Program-made: the position numbers and the translations under genes | Notes under the pieces: model-generated | What the model was told of the DNA's origin: nothing | Database searches by the model: none | Seen by the model: the letters and a program-made list of their open reading frames with translations, nothing else | Part shown: positions 25,366-34,238 of the stretch, in pieces | Layout: every line of letters starts with the position of its first letter | How positions within the stretch are numbered: the stretch's first letter is position 1 | Source: Mucilaginibacter paludis DSM 18603 | GTDB taxonomy: Bacteria > Bacteroidota > Bacteroidia > Sphingobacteriales > Sphingobacteriaceae | NCBI RefSeq assembly: GCF_000166195.2 | Contig: NZ_CM001403.1 | Coordinates: 1,302,001 to 1,366,000, forward strand | Length of the DNA stretch: 64,000 nt | Direction of reading: 5' to 3'

Positions 25366-25868
25366 TGATTGTAGTTTAAGTATGGGAAGAAAATGCAGAT
25401 TCAAGATTTGCAAAAACATAAAAATAGAACGACCTTAAATTAACAAAGCCATCGGCAGTAAATTTCGGAATACCGGCCTGTATAAAACATGATCAATATC
25501 ACATTATGATAATAAAACAAGCAGGACATACTCTTTTACTTAGAAAAATATGATTAAAAACCTGGAGCAACTTAGCAAGCTTAGGCGAGTTTGGACTTCG
25601 CCAGAACGCCAACGGCTGGCCGTCAATAGCGGCACCATAAGCCCGACACTACTAAACATAGGCAATAGCCATTCAAATTGATTGAGTTCACTATGAAAAG
25701 GCTGTCTAATCAGGGCCTCTTAGCTGCCGTTTTATGCCCATATAGCGCTTACCTTTTATTCAATTGATGATCAAAATCACTAACAAAAATGTTTATAGTA
25801 ACAAAGCATCCAACCTCCGTTTTATATCTTAGCCCACAATATAAGCAACCGTAAATCCAGTAAATAAC
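25366..25868. other. Gene-free stretch, about 500 bases
   Basis: Divergent intergenic region between the small membrane protein gene and uxaE. No protein-like frame and no strong hairpin were seen. It presumably holds promoters for both sides, but no clear TAnnTTTG element with a partner box was found. Confidence 0.45.
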
Positions 25869-27116
25869 ATGAAATTAGAAAAGTTTTCCTTCGGGATGGG
25901 CGATCGTTTCGCACATCAGGGCGAAGCACAGCTAAAAGCAGTTTTAAAAGCAAAAGAACAAGGCGTTAATATTACTCCGGTTTGGAATAAATCAAACCGC
26001 GAACACAAAACAGTTAAAACCTACCCGGCTGATTTGCGTGCAGAAGCGGATGCAGCGGTAAAAGCTTTAGGCTGGACAGACTCATACCGCGTGGATGCCG
26101 ACCATATCACCCTGGCTACTGTAGACGGTTTTATTGACAGTTCTGATTTTTTCACTTTAGATGTTGCCGACTTTATAGGTAAACCAGCCCCACAAAACGA
26201 AATAGATGCCTTTGTTGAACGTCGTAAAAAATACACCGGCAGCCTGTCTATTCCCGGAATTGATGAGCAATTTGAAATAAACGAGGCTATGCTTCGCGAA
26301 ATTGCAGGCAAATTTTTATTAGCCGCCATTGAGGCCGGAAAGCTATACAAACACATTGCTGAGGCCAAAGGCGAGGATAATTTTATTGCCGAGGTATCTA
26401 TGGACGAAGTGAACGATCCGCAAACACCGGTAGAGCTGTTTTTTATTTTGAGTGCTTTGGCTGATAACGGCATTAAAGCTCAAACCATTGCACCTAAATT
26501 TACCGGCCGCTTTAATAAAGGGGTAGACTATGTTGGTAATGTAGCGCAGTTTGCCAAGGAGTTTGAAGAAGATATTTTGGTGATCAAATTTGCCATTAAA
26601 GAGTTTGACCTACCCGAAAATTTAAAACTGAGCGTACACTCCGGAAGCGATAAATTTTCGATATACAAATCGATAAGCGACCTGATTAAAAAGCACGATA
26701 CCGGTATCCATTTAAAAACCGCCGGAACCACCTGGCTGGAAGAACTGATTGGCCTTGCCGAAGCTGGTAACGAAGCCCTTGAGCTTGCTAAAGAAATTTA
26801 TGCCAATTCGCTGGGCCGCTTTGACGAACTCTGCGTACCCTATGCCACCGTAATTGATGTAGATAAAGCAAGCCTGCCAACTGCCGAAGAAGTAAACGGA
26901 TGGACAGGCGAAAAATTTGCCAATACACTGCGCCATATCCAAAGTAACCCTGATTTTAACCCAAGCTTCAGGCAGATGCTGCACGTAGCCTACAAAGTTG
27001 CCGGCGAAAATGCCGACCGCTATTACGCTGCCTTAAAAAAATACAAAGATATTGTAGCCGCCAACGTAACTACAAACCTGTACGAACGCCATGTGGTTCC
27101 TTTGTTTTTAAGCTAA
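25869..27116 (+). CDS. uxaE: Tagaturonate epimerase (UxaE family)
   Basis: A 415-residue cytoplasmic protein whose start (MKLEKFSFGMGDRFAHQGEAQLKAV) and later segments (YRVDADHITLATVDGFIDSSDFFTLDVADFIG; LKLSVHSGSDKFSIYKSI; HLKTAGTTWLEELIGL) fit the UxaE tagaturonate epimerase family. Such enzymes interconvert tagaturonate and fructuronate, an alternative to the usual galacturonate route. Conserved His/Asp/Glu residues in DADHIT, EVNDPQTPVELFF and SVHSGSDK could bind a metal. It is a single gene; GH28 5 kb upstream fits pectin-derived galacturonate. No uxaC or uxuB gene is nearby. The family call rests on pattern recognition without alignment. Confidence 0.75.
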   Translation: MKLEKFSFGMGDRFAHQGEAQLKAVLKAKEQGVNITPVWNKSNREHKTVKTYPADLRAEADAAVKALGWTDSYRVDADHITLATVDGFIDSSDFFTLDVADFIGKPAPQNEIDAFVERRKKYTGSLSIPGIDEQFEINEAMLREIAGKFLLAAIEAGKLYKHIAEAKGEDNFIAEVSMDEVNDPQTPVELFFILSALADNGIKAQTIAPKFTGRFNKGVDYVGNVAQFAKEFEEDILVIKFAIKEFDLPENLKLSVHSGSDKFSIYKSISDLIKKHDTGIHLKTAGTTWLEELIGLAEAGNEALELAKEIYANSLGRFDELCVPYATVIDVDKASLPTAEEVNGWTGEKFANTLRHIQSNPDFNPSFRQMLHVAYKVAGENADRYYAALKKYKDIVAANVTTNLYERHVVPLFLS

Positions 27117-27208
27117 AGATAGTTTCAACTTAAAGGATAGCAATTAATGAGCACCTAAGCATATTGGGAGTAATAGCCTAAATTGCTCAGATGCTCATTT
27201 TTTTCGCC

Positions 27209-28171
27209 TTAAAACGACTGGCTATATTGTTTTGGTTTCATCCCGGTATGATCTTTAAACACTCTCGAAAAATGGCTTAGGTTAGTAAAGCCCAGCCTGT
27301 AACCAACATCAGACACGGATAGTTTGTCTTCTTTCAATAAAAGGGCGGCCTCTTTCATCCTCAAATCCTGGTAATAATTAAAAATACTGTTACCAAAAAC
27401 TTGCTTAAATAAACGTTTCAGCTTGGTTGGGCTCATACCGGCAGAAGCAGCCAGCTCTTTAATAACGGGCGGAGTTTCCAGCCGTTCCAACATTCGCTCT
27501 TTAACTTTGTAAATGGTTTGAACATCGTGTTTATTTAAAGGATACAGCTGTTTTGCATCCCTTATTTGCAGCACCATCAATAGCCTGCAGATCAGTTCTT
27601 CTGCCTTTACCCTTAGAAAGAACAATTTAAAAGTTTCGTCAACCTGTTCAGCAATCATTTCGTCCACAATTTTTTGTAACGAAGGATAAATAATCTGCTC
27701 AAATAATAGGGGCTGTGTATTCCGCAAAAGACTTTGTAAAACCGCCGACCCTCCAAACGAATAAAACAGCCCATTTAAATAGTCGGCATTCACTTCTATA
27801 TTAATAGTACTCGTATTGGTATGTACCGGGATTAGCACTTCGGTATCCAAACTTCTGGTAGCAATTAAAACCGAAGGCATTGCCCTTGATTGCCTTTCCC
27901 CCGGCAATATTTCAGTTTGAGGGAATATGTTTTGAAACTTAAAAAGAATAGTTCTGGCGGCAGCGTTAACATCCGGATTCTCAACAATTAAATCTTCATT
28001 GAGTTCATAATTAAAGACCATCATCCGGATATGCTGATTGAAAACGAATCCGGAACAATAACCTTTACCAAACTTTTGAGGGATCTCCAATCTCCAGTTT
28101 TTGATTTCTGTGCCTAATAATTGGGCAAATGCTTTCAGCACATTGGGTTCCGTTTGCAATTTGGTCTCCAT
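27209..28171 (-). CDS. AraC-family transcriptional regulator
   Basis: A 320-residue regulator. The C-terminal 100 residues are a two-HTH AraC domain: TPPVIKELAASAGMSPTKLKRLFKQVFGNSIFNYYQDLRM (first HTH) and LSVSDVGYRLGFTNLSHFSRVFKDHTGMKPKQY (second HTH with the family signature). The N-terminal 200 residues are not a recognised ligand domain; they are likely effector-sensing. The gene is divergent from the flavin monooxygenase and MFS genes with 92 bases between starts, the usual arrangement for a local regulator of that pair. Confidence 0.93.
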   Translation of the reverse strand: METKLQTEPNVLKAFAQLLGTEIKNWRLEIPQKFGKGYCSGFVFNQHIRMMVFNYELNEDLIVENPDVNAAARTILFKFQNIFPQTEILPGERQSRAMPSVLIATRSLDTEVLIPVHTNTSTINIEVNADYLNGLFYSFGGSAVLQSLLRNTQPLLFEQIIYPSLQKIVDEMIAEQVDETFKLFFLRVKAEELICRLLMVLQIRDAKQLYPLNKHDVQTIYKVKERMLERLETPPVIKELAASAGMSPTKLKRLFKQVFGNSIFNYYQDLRMKEAALLLKEDKLSVSDVGYRLGFTNLSHFSRVFKDHTGMKPKQYSQSF

Positions 28172-28263
28172 AAAAGTCTTTTAGAGCTATTTTTAAGTCT
28201 AAAACGGTTATTTTACCCCTAATATACTCAACAATTTTGTACTGTAATTAACAACTCAAAATT

Positions 28264-29424
28264 ATGTTGCTCAACAACAAACAAATTGCCATTGTAGGTG
28301 GCGGCCCCGGGGGCTTAACCTTAGCCAGGCTTTTACAGCTTAAAGGCGCAAATGTAAAAGTGTACGAACGCGATATTAATGCAGACGCCAGGGTGCAAGG
28401 TTCGCCGCTTGATATGCATGAAACATCGGGATGGGCTGCTTTACGCAAAGGGAATTTAATACAAGAGTTTAAAAAGAATATTTTACAGGATGCGGATAAA
28501 AAGATCATCGTTAATAAACGAGCGGAGATCATCTTCAGCGACCACGAAACCGAACCGGCTGAGGATTTAAACAACGAACCGTCCCGCCCAGAAATAAGCC
28601 GCGGTGCATTAAGAAAAATCCTCCTGGAATCTTTACAAACAGAAACGGTTGTTTGGGACAGCCATTTTGTATCCATGGAAAAACAGAATGAGGGTTGGTT
28701 ACTGCATTTTAAAAACGGTTCATCTGCTTATGCAAATCTGGTAATCGCGGCCGAAGGTACTCATTCCAAAATCCGTCCATATGTTACCAACATTAAAGCC
28801 TTTTATTCCGGCTTCACCATGGTTGAGATAAACATCGATGATGCTAAAAAAGCAATACCTGATATTTATACACTGCTGAACGGAGGAAAAATAATGGCCT
28901 TTGGAGATGGCAAATGTATATTGGGAGGCCAAAAAGGCAACGGAAGCCTGGGTTTTTATGTCAGCTTTAAACCAGGCGAAAACTGGGTAGCAAATAGCGG
29001 TTTAAATTTTTCTGACCGAACAGAAATGTTGGCCTGGTTTAAAAAAGAATATAGTGGCTGGGGTATTATTTGGCACCAGTTGTTTGAGCGTGCCACAATG
29101 CCTGTTGTTCCGCGGCCAATTTATTGCATGCCTTTAGATCAAACCTGGCAAGCCTTGCCCAACTTAACCTTACTTGGCGACGCCGCACATGTGATGCCGC
29201 CCTTTGCGGGAGAAGGCGCGAACACAGCTATGTTTGATGCTTTGGAATTGAGTGAATGCCTAACATCCGGCCAACATCCAACTTTGAAGGATGCTATTTC
29301 TTTTTATGAAATAAATATGCGCAATAGAGCGGCAATAGCAGCGAGACATTCGCTTGAAAATGGCGAGTTGATGCACTCCGAATGCGCTTTAGATAAGATG
29401 CTGACCATTTTAAACATAAAATAA
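28264..29424 (+). CDS. Tet(X)-like FAD-dependent monooxygenase
   Basis: A 386-residue class A flavoprotein hydroxylase. The FAD Rossmann motif IAIVGGGPGGLTLARLLQ with ribose-binding YERD is at residues 10-41. The NAD(P)H/FAD-linking segment PEISRGALRKILLES is near 117, and LLGDAAHVMPPFAGEGANTAMFDAL (GDxxH...GEGxN) is near 304. The order and spacing match what I remember of Tet(X) along its length (e.g. the YERD...DMH pattern, PEI(S/N)R, then GDAAH(V/L)MPPFAG). Tet(X) hydroxylates and inactivates tetracyclines; sequence similarity does not prove that substrate here. The MFS pump gene starts 13 bases after the stop. Confidence 0.87.
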   Translation: MLLNNKQIAIVGGGPGGLTLARLLQLKGANVKVYERDINADARVQGSPLDMHETSGWAALRKGNLIQEFKKNILQDADKKIIVNKRAEIIFSDHETEPAEDLNNEPSRPEISRGALRKILLESLQTETVVWDSHFVSMEKQNEGWLLHFKNGSSAYANLVIAAEGTHSKIRPYVTNIKAFYSGFTMVEINIDDAKKAIPDIYTLLNGGKIMAFGDGKCILGGQKGNGSLGFYVSFKPGENWVANSGLNFSDRTEMLAWFKKEYSGWGIIWHQLFERATMPVVPRPIYCMPLDQTWQALPNLTLLGDAAHVMPPFAGEGANTAMFDALELSECLTSGQHPTLKDAISFYEINMRNRAAIAARHSLENGELMHSECALDKMLTILNIK

Positions 29425-29437
29425 TTTCTGTAACGAA

Positions 29438-30646
29438 ATGAAATCGAAGAAACAATTATGGATTATTATAGGGATTGTGGCCTTGAACTCCATAGGCATG
29501 TCGATAGTGCTGCCGCTGCTGCCTTTCATAGTGGGTAAATATCTTTCCGCCGGGCAGGTTGTTGTTGGCATGAGCGCGCTCTTATCAGTATTCGCGGCCT
29601 GTACTTTTTTTGCAGCTCCCGCTTTGGGGGCATTAAGCGACCGGTATGGCCGGAAAAATATTTTAATTGTAAGCTTGCTGGGCTCTGTTGCGGGATATAT
29701 TTTGTTTGGCATAGGAGGAGCACTCTGGATCCTTTTCCTGGGGCGCATAATAGACGGGCTTACTGCCGGAAATATCAGCACACTGTTTGCCTACGTATCA
29801 GACAGTACCGAACCAAAACAACGGGCTAAATGGTTCGGCTATATCGGCTCTGCCATGGGTATCGGCAAGTTGGGCGGCCCAGCATTAGGCGGCTTGCTGG
29901 GTGGCATTGATATTGCTTTGCCTTTCTATGTTACTGCCGGGTTGATATTCATTTCAGGGTTGGCTGTTTACTTTCTGTTGCCCGAATCCCTGCCGCCCGA
30001 AAAAAGAACTAAACAGGTAACATTCAGCAGTTTCAATACGTTTTCGCATTTTGCAGCTATATTCAGCCTGAAAGAAGTTAAATTGCTGCTGCTTTTGGGT
30101 ATTCTATTTTATGCGGGCCTGGGTATTTTCCAGTTTAATTTTATCATCTTCCTCAAAGATATTTATCAATGGGGACCAGCCGTTATCGGCACAATGTTAA
30201 CACTTGTTGGCATTTGCGATATGGTTACCCGCGCGTTGTTACTGCCCTGGTTATTGAAACAGTTTACCGAAAAAAATATCGGGATAGCTGGCTTAGTTGG
30301 GTTCGGCATTGGCTTAGCGTTAATTGCGGCAAGCGCATTAATACCTTCGGTAACCATGATATCGATGGCCATCATATGCATCATATCCGGCTCAGGTTTA
30401 TTCGAGCCTACCTACAATGGAAAATTATCCCAGTCTATTAACGAAAGCCAACAGGGTAAGTTACAGGGCGTAAATCAAAGTATGCAATCGGCAAATAATG
30501 TGCTTATTCCTGTGGGTGCGGCGGCTATCTATTTATACAGTCCGGCTATATTATACGTAGCAGCAACTTTTATTTTACTGTTGGCTGTTATCATGTATTA
30601 TAAATTTATACCTCAAACTATACCTGCCCAACAAGCCAATAGCTAG
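29438..30646 (+). CDS. MFS drug efflux transporter, TetA/DHA1-like
   Basis: A 402-residue major facilitator with 12 predicted membrane segments. Motif A GALSDRYGRKNIL follows helix 2 (about residues 67-80); the helix-5 antiporter motif C-like segment AMGIGKLGGPALGGLLG is near 140. This is the layout of DHA1 drug:H+ antiporters such as TetA. It starts 13 bases after the flavin monooxygenase, indicating one operon, and is divergently regulated with it by the AraC gene. Substrate unknown; export of the oxidised or parent compound is a reasonable inference. Confidence 0.9.
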   Translation: MKSKKQLWIIIGIVALNSIGMSIVLPLLPFIVGKYLSAGQVVVGMSALLSVFAACTFFAAPALGALSDRYGRKNILIVSLLGSVAGYILFGIGGALWILFLGRIIDGLTAGNISTLFAYVSDSTEPKQRAKWFGYIGSAMGIGKLGGPALGGLLGGIDIALPFYVTAGLIFISGLAVYFLLPESLPPEKRTKQVTFSSFNTFSHFAAIFSLKEVKLLLLLGILFYAGLGIFQFNFIIFLKDIYQWGPAVIGTMLTLVGICDMVTRALLLPWLLKQFTEKNIGIAGLVGFGIGLALIAASALIPSVTMISMAIICIISGSGLFEPTYNGKLSQSINESQQGKLQGVNQSMQSANNVLIPVGAAAIYLYSPAILYVAATFILLLAVIMYYKFIPQTIPAQQANS

Positions 30647-30678
30647 TTTAACGGTACCTGTACCAACAGCACTAAATT

Positions 30679-30726
30679 GTTAAACATGCTTCTCCCCTGG
30701 ATAGCCAAGTGCAAAGCATGTTTAAC
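30679..30726. terminator. Perfect 13-bp hairpin between convergent genes
   Basis: GTTAAACATGCTT (30679-30691) and AAGCATGTTTAAC (30714-30726) are exact complements around a 22-base loop. It lies between the stops of the MFS gene (30646) and the leftward GH43 gene (30776), suggesting a two-way terminator, though no long T-run follows. Confidence 0.5.
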
Positions 30727-30775
30727 ATTATGATGCTAACCCGCAACTAATCAGCGATAACAAACCGTATCATAT

Positions 30776-32374
30776 TTATTTTTTTTGCCCCTGCTTATCG
30801 CTGCCCGATATGGTATCAGCAATATGGAAAAAATCAAAATCAGCCCATCCGCCTGGATTTTTGCCTGCGTAATTGAACAATGCAAAACGATACCCAATAA
30901 ACTGCGGAATGGTATAGGCCATTTTAAGCTGCGTGCCGAGTGCTATCCAGGCTTTTCCATCTAAACTATAATAAAAATTTGCAACGTCTTTTCTGTCCGT
31001 AAAATCACATTCGGCTTTCAGATAAACCATTTTTTGCAACAAGGGGATACTTTGCGACTCTACAGGTTTTCCTGTGCCGGCATCAATCATTACAATCGCC
31101 CTGGTATTTCCGGCAATTTTAACACCTACCTGCCCATAGTTTTTTTGTAATAAACCCAAGCCTGCAAAATCCCCGTCTTTCATATTTGATACATCAACCA
31201 AAATAGAACCAGTACAAACCGGACCAATAGTGCGCTGGGTTAATGAATTTCTGGCACCTAAAAAACTACTGTCTATTCTTCCGGTAGTAAGGCGTAAAAA
31301 ACCTTTTCGCTGAGTTACCGACCAGAGCTTATTATCCGGGTTATGGTTCCACTGCCAGGCCAGCGGTAAAGAAGGTTCATCTTTTTTCCGGTTAAAATCA
31401 TCAGAAGCAACCAGGCCTGGGATGAGTCCTTTTCCCTGAGGCAAATCAAGTGTCTGCGGCACCTTGCCATCAATACCCAAAACCGGCCATCCGTCCGCCC
31501 ATGTCACGGGTACAAGGTAAGGGATACGCCCTACCGCGCCATTGTCTTTAAACAAATAAGCAAACCATTTGCCCTCCGGGGTATTGATAAGCCCCCCTTG
31601 GGCTACACCTTTATCCTGTAGGGCCACCCTACCTTCGTAAGGGCCGGTAATTTGATCGGCCCGGTGAACCACTACCGTACGCATACCTCCCCTGGGCCAG
31701 GTGATATTGAAAAGATAATATTTACCGTTGATTTTGAACAATTGAGATCCTTCGGCGGGAAGCCCTCCATTACTACCAGATGGTAAACTGGCATTTTCTA
31801 TAACAACCTGGTTTATTCCACCAGCCTTGATACCAGAAACATCGCTATTTAATTCAACAAGCGTTAGTTTCCCCGTGCCGTAAAGCATGTACACTTTGCC
31901 GTCGTCATCAAAAAACAAAGAATGATCGTGCAACGACGGTTTAAACGAAACAGCTTTCCATGGGCCTTTTTCTATATCCCGGGTAGAGTAGATATAGGTT
32001 TTACCGGTGGTTTGTGCAAAAGTAGTAACATAATAAATGCCGTTATGATAGCGAAGGCTGCTTGCCCAGGACCCGCGGCCGTAGGTACTTTTACCGTTGG
32101 TAAGCGTCAGTTCGTCAATATGGCCTAACGTATCCGAGGCGTAACCTATCATACGCCAGTTTACCAGATCTTTTGATTTCATGATCGGTACCCCAGGGCT
32201 CATATGCATCGTTGTACTGCTCATATAGTAAGTGTCCCCTACCCTGATGATAGACATATCGGGCACATCAGCGTAAATAATAGGATTTTGCGCTTTTGCT
32301 TCCTCTTGTGCCAAAGCTTTGTTAAAGGAAAACAAAGCTGCAAACGTTAAATAAACGAAGAAAAGTTTTTTCAT
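30776..32374 (-). CDS. GH43 glycosidase (xylosidase/arabinofuranosidase type, probably subfamily 12)
   Basis: A 532-residue secreted protein (signal MKKLFFVYLTFAALFSFNKALAQ). The five-bladed propeller shows the three GH43 acids: base Asp in ADVPDMSIIRVGDTYYMSS, pKa-setting Asp in SLHDHSLFFDDDGKVYMLYG, and acid Glu in PAEGSQLFKINGKYYLF. The start is close to the form of subfamily 12 (WADVPDPxVIRVGDTYYM); here Met replaces the usual Pro after the catalytic Asp. A C-terminal beta-sandwich (from about residue 335: DDFNRKKDEPSLPLAWQWNHNPD) is the usual GH43 C2 partner. It would remove arabinose or xylose from xylan side chains. Last gene of the leftward locus. Confidence 0.92.
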   Translation of the reverse strand: MKKLFFVYLTFAALFSFNKALAQEEAKAQNPIIYADVPDMSIIRVGDTYYMSSTTMHMSPGVPIMKSKDLVNWRMIGYASDTLGHIDELTLTNGKSTYGRGSWASSLRYHNGIYYVTTFAQTTGKTYIYSTRDIEKGPWKAVSFKPSLHDHSLFFDDDGKVYMLYGTGKLTLVELNSDVSGIKAGGINQVVIENASLPSGSNGGLPAEGSQLFKINGKYYLFNITWPRGGMRTVVVHRADQITGPYEGRVALQDKGVAQGGLINTPEGKWFAYLFKDNGAVGRIPYLVPVTWADGWPVLGIDGKVPQTLDLPQGKGLIPGLVASDDFNRKKDEPSLPLAWQWNHNPDNKLWSVTQRKGFLRLTTGRIDSSFLGARNSLTQRTIGPVCTGSILVDVSNMKDGDFAGLGLLQKNYGQVGVKIAGNTRAIVMIDAGTGKPVESQSIPLLQKMVYLKAECDFTDRKDVANFYYSLDGKAWIALGTQLKMAYTIPQFIGYRFALFNYAGKNPGGWADFDFFHIADTISGSDKQGQKK

Positions 32375-32517
32375 AAGGCTTTTTGGTAATTCAGTGTCAT
32401 CAAATTTTTATCCGGTTAATTTTCAGGTCCAGATTTTAACAGGTGTTTGGGTTGTAAAATACTGAAGGTGATAGCGCAAGGCCTTTCCCTTTACATTTTT
32501 TATGTTGGGTAGTCTTT

Positions 32518-34200
32518 TTATTGCTTGTAAACCTGGTCGTTTCCGCTATAACGCAGGTACTTGAACGAGGCCGTATTTGAACCTGTTTCGCCTGATGATG
32601 TAGCATACAAACCGAAGATGCAGCCAATAAAGCCACCTGCTTCATGGGTACTTAAAAACTTAGCATCTAACTTATCTTTAAGCAATATCCATTTACCCTG
32701 CTCAACGGCATAGTAACAACTGTAATTTTCGCCATCGGCGTCTATCCGTAATTGTACCGGCTTGGCATTTGGGGTAAGGGGCACCTCGGCAATCACTTCC
32801 ATTGTTTTTTTATCATCCTTGCTTTTATATAATTGCAATACATTTTTTCCATTTGTGATGCATTTACCCAAAAAGTAAAAATGCTTCTCATCCTGAAAAA
32901 TCACCAGGCCCGCTTTTTCGTTATCTTTTTGAGGCGAAAAAGTTAGTTCTGTTTCCGCTGTGCAAATCAAATGCTGCTGCCTTTTGCCTACAAACGAAGG
33001 CGTGCCGGTGCCCATACAGGTTTCTGGTTTAAGTTTCAATATCAGGCCCGCTTGTTTATTAAAACTGTACGAAGCCGTGTCGCGGCTTCGTAAAAATAAC
33101 AGTGAAGCATCTATCCCCTTGTCAAATGTTAACGTATAGCTAAAGTTGCCGCTTTGGGGTAAAGCCTTACCAAGTTTTACCTCTTTGTAAGCTGCTGTAT
33201 ATTCGTATTTAATTTCGCCCTTACCGGGGTTGATAACCGGCCAGTCGTTTTTCCATTCCACCGGGGCTATAAAAGTCTCCCTGCCGGTATTGTAGTAGTC
33301 GCCGGTATAAGGCCTTACTCCCAGAAAAACGGCATAAGTCTTGTTATCGGGCCCCTCAACAAACTGCGCATGTCCGGTAGACGTTACAGGATATTTTCTA
33401 TCTTCAGGAAGATCCCGTTGTGTCAATATCGGATTATGTTCGTAGGGTACATAAGGCCCGTCAACCCGCTTGCTCCTGAAAACCACTTCGGAGTGGTTAA
33501 CAGAAGTTCCACCCTCGGCAGCATACAAATAATACCAGTCATTTCTTTTTAAAATATGCGGCCCCTCAATCCATACCGGTTTTTTACTGATATCAACCCC
33601 GCCGTTCACTAATATTTTTTCCTCGCCGGTGATTTTTAAATTCTGGATATCAAGCTCATAAATTCTGATGGTGCGGTGCCCGGAATAGGCAGGCTTATTA
33701 TCGGGCGCATCACTGTTATACACAATATAAGCTTTGTCGGCATCGAAGAAAATAGATGGATCAATACCCTTAACCTCAGGTAGCCACACCGGATTGCTCC
33801 ATGGCCCTGCGGGATTAGCGGCGGTAACTACAAAATTGCCCCGATGGTCGATATTGGTACAGGTTACGTAAAAAGTGCCCTTGTTATAGCTGATGCCGGG
33901 TGCAAATAAACCCCGGGTCATCCTATCGCCAATAAAATTCATCTGCGAGTCTCTGTCGATAATGTTGGCTACCTGTTTCCAATTTTTTAAATCTTTGCTA
34001 TGAAATAAGGGTAAGCCGGGAAAATAAGCAAAAGTAGAATTCACCAGGTAGTAATCCGCCCCTACCTTAACAATGCTTGGGTCGGGATAAAAGCCGCTCA
34101 ATATGGGGTTAACCAATTTAATTGATTGAGCCTGCGCATATATTCCTTTGAGCAGGCAGCCTATTATTAGGGTATTGATAACGATTATCTTAATCTTCAT
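32518..34200 (-). CDS. GH43 glycosidase (beta-xylosidase/arabinofuranosidase)
   Basis: A 560-residue secreted protein. The ATG at 34200 gives a good signal peptide (MKIKIIVINTLIIGCLLKGIYAQAQ); a TTG six codons upstream is an alternative. The GH43 acids are in SGFYPDPSIVKVGADYYLVNS (base), VKGIDPSIFFDADKAYIVYNS (pKa modulator) and VWIEGPHILKRNDWYYLYAAEGG (acid). The C-terminal beta-sandwich starts near residue 350 (GNFSYTLTFDKGIDASLLFLRSRD), as in GH43 xylosidases of the subfamily 10/11 kind. It lies 143 bases upstream of the next GH43 and 38 bases downstream of GH95, all leftward, so these three likely share a transcript. Confidence 0.92.
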   Translation of the reverse strand: MKIKIIVINTLIIGCLLKGIYAQAQSIKLVNPILSGFYPDPSIVKVGADYYLVNSTFAYFPGLPLFHSKDLKNWKQVANIIDRDSQMNFIGDRMTRGLFAPGISYNKGTFYVTCTNIDHRGNFVVTAANPAGPWSNPVWLPEVKGIDPSIFFDADKAYIVYNSDAPDNKPAYSGHRTIRIYELDIQNLKITGEEKILVNGGVDISKKPVWIEGPHILKRNDWYYLYAAEGGTSVNHSEVVFRSKRVDGPYVPYEHNPILTQRDLPEDRKYPVTSTGHAQFVEGPDNKTYAVFLGVRPYTGDYYNTGRETFIAPVEWKNDWPVINPGKGEIKYEYTAAYKEVKLGKALPQSGNFSYTLTFDKGIDASLLFLRSRDTASYSFNKQAGLILKLKPETCMGTGTPSFVGKRQQHLICTAETELTFSPQKDNEKAGLVIFQDEKHFYFLGKCITNGKNVLQLYKSKDDKKTMEVIAEVPLTPNAKPVQLRIDADGENYSCYYAVEQGKWILLKDKLDAKFLSTHEAGGFIGCIFGLYATSSGETGSNTASFKYLRYSGNDQVYKQ

Positions 34201-34238
34201 GCAAACAAATGGTTTCAATGGTTTATACTGTTAATTAA

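Noticed and set aside
34201..34218. TTG start for the 32518 GH43 gene
   Set aside because: Six extra residues before a normal signal peptide; the ATG at 34200 is better.
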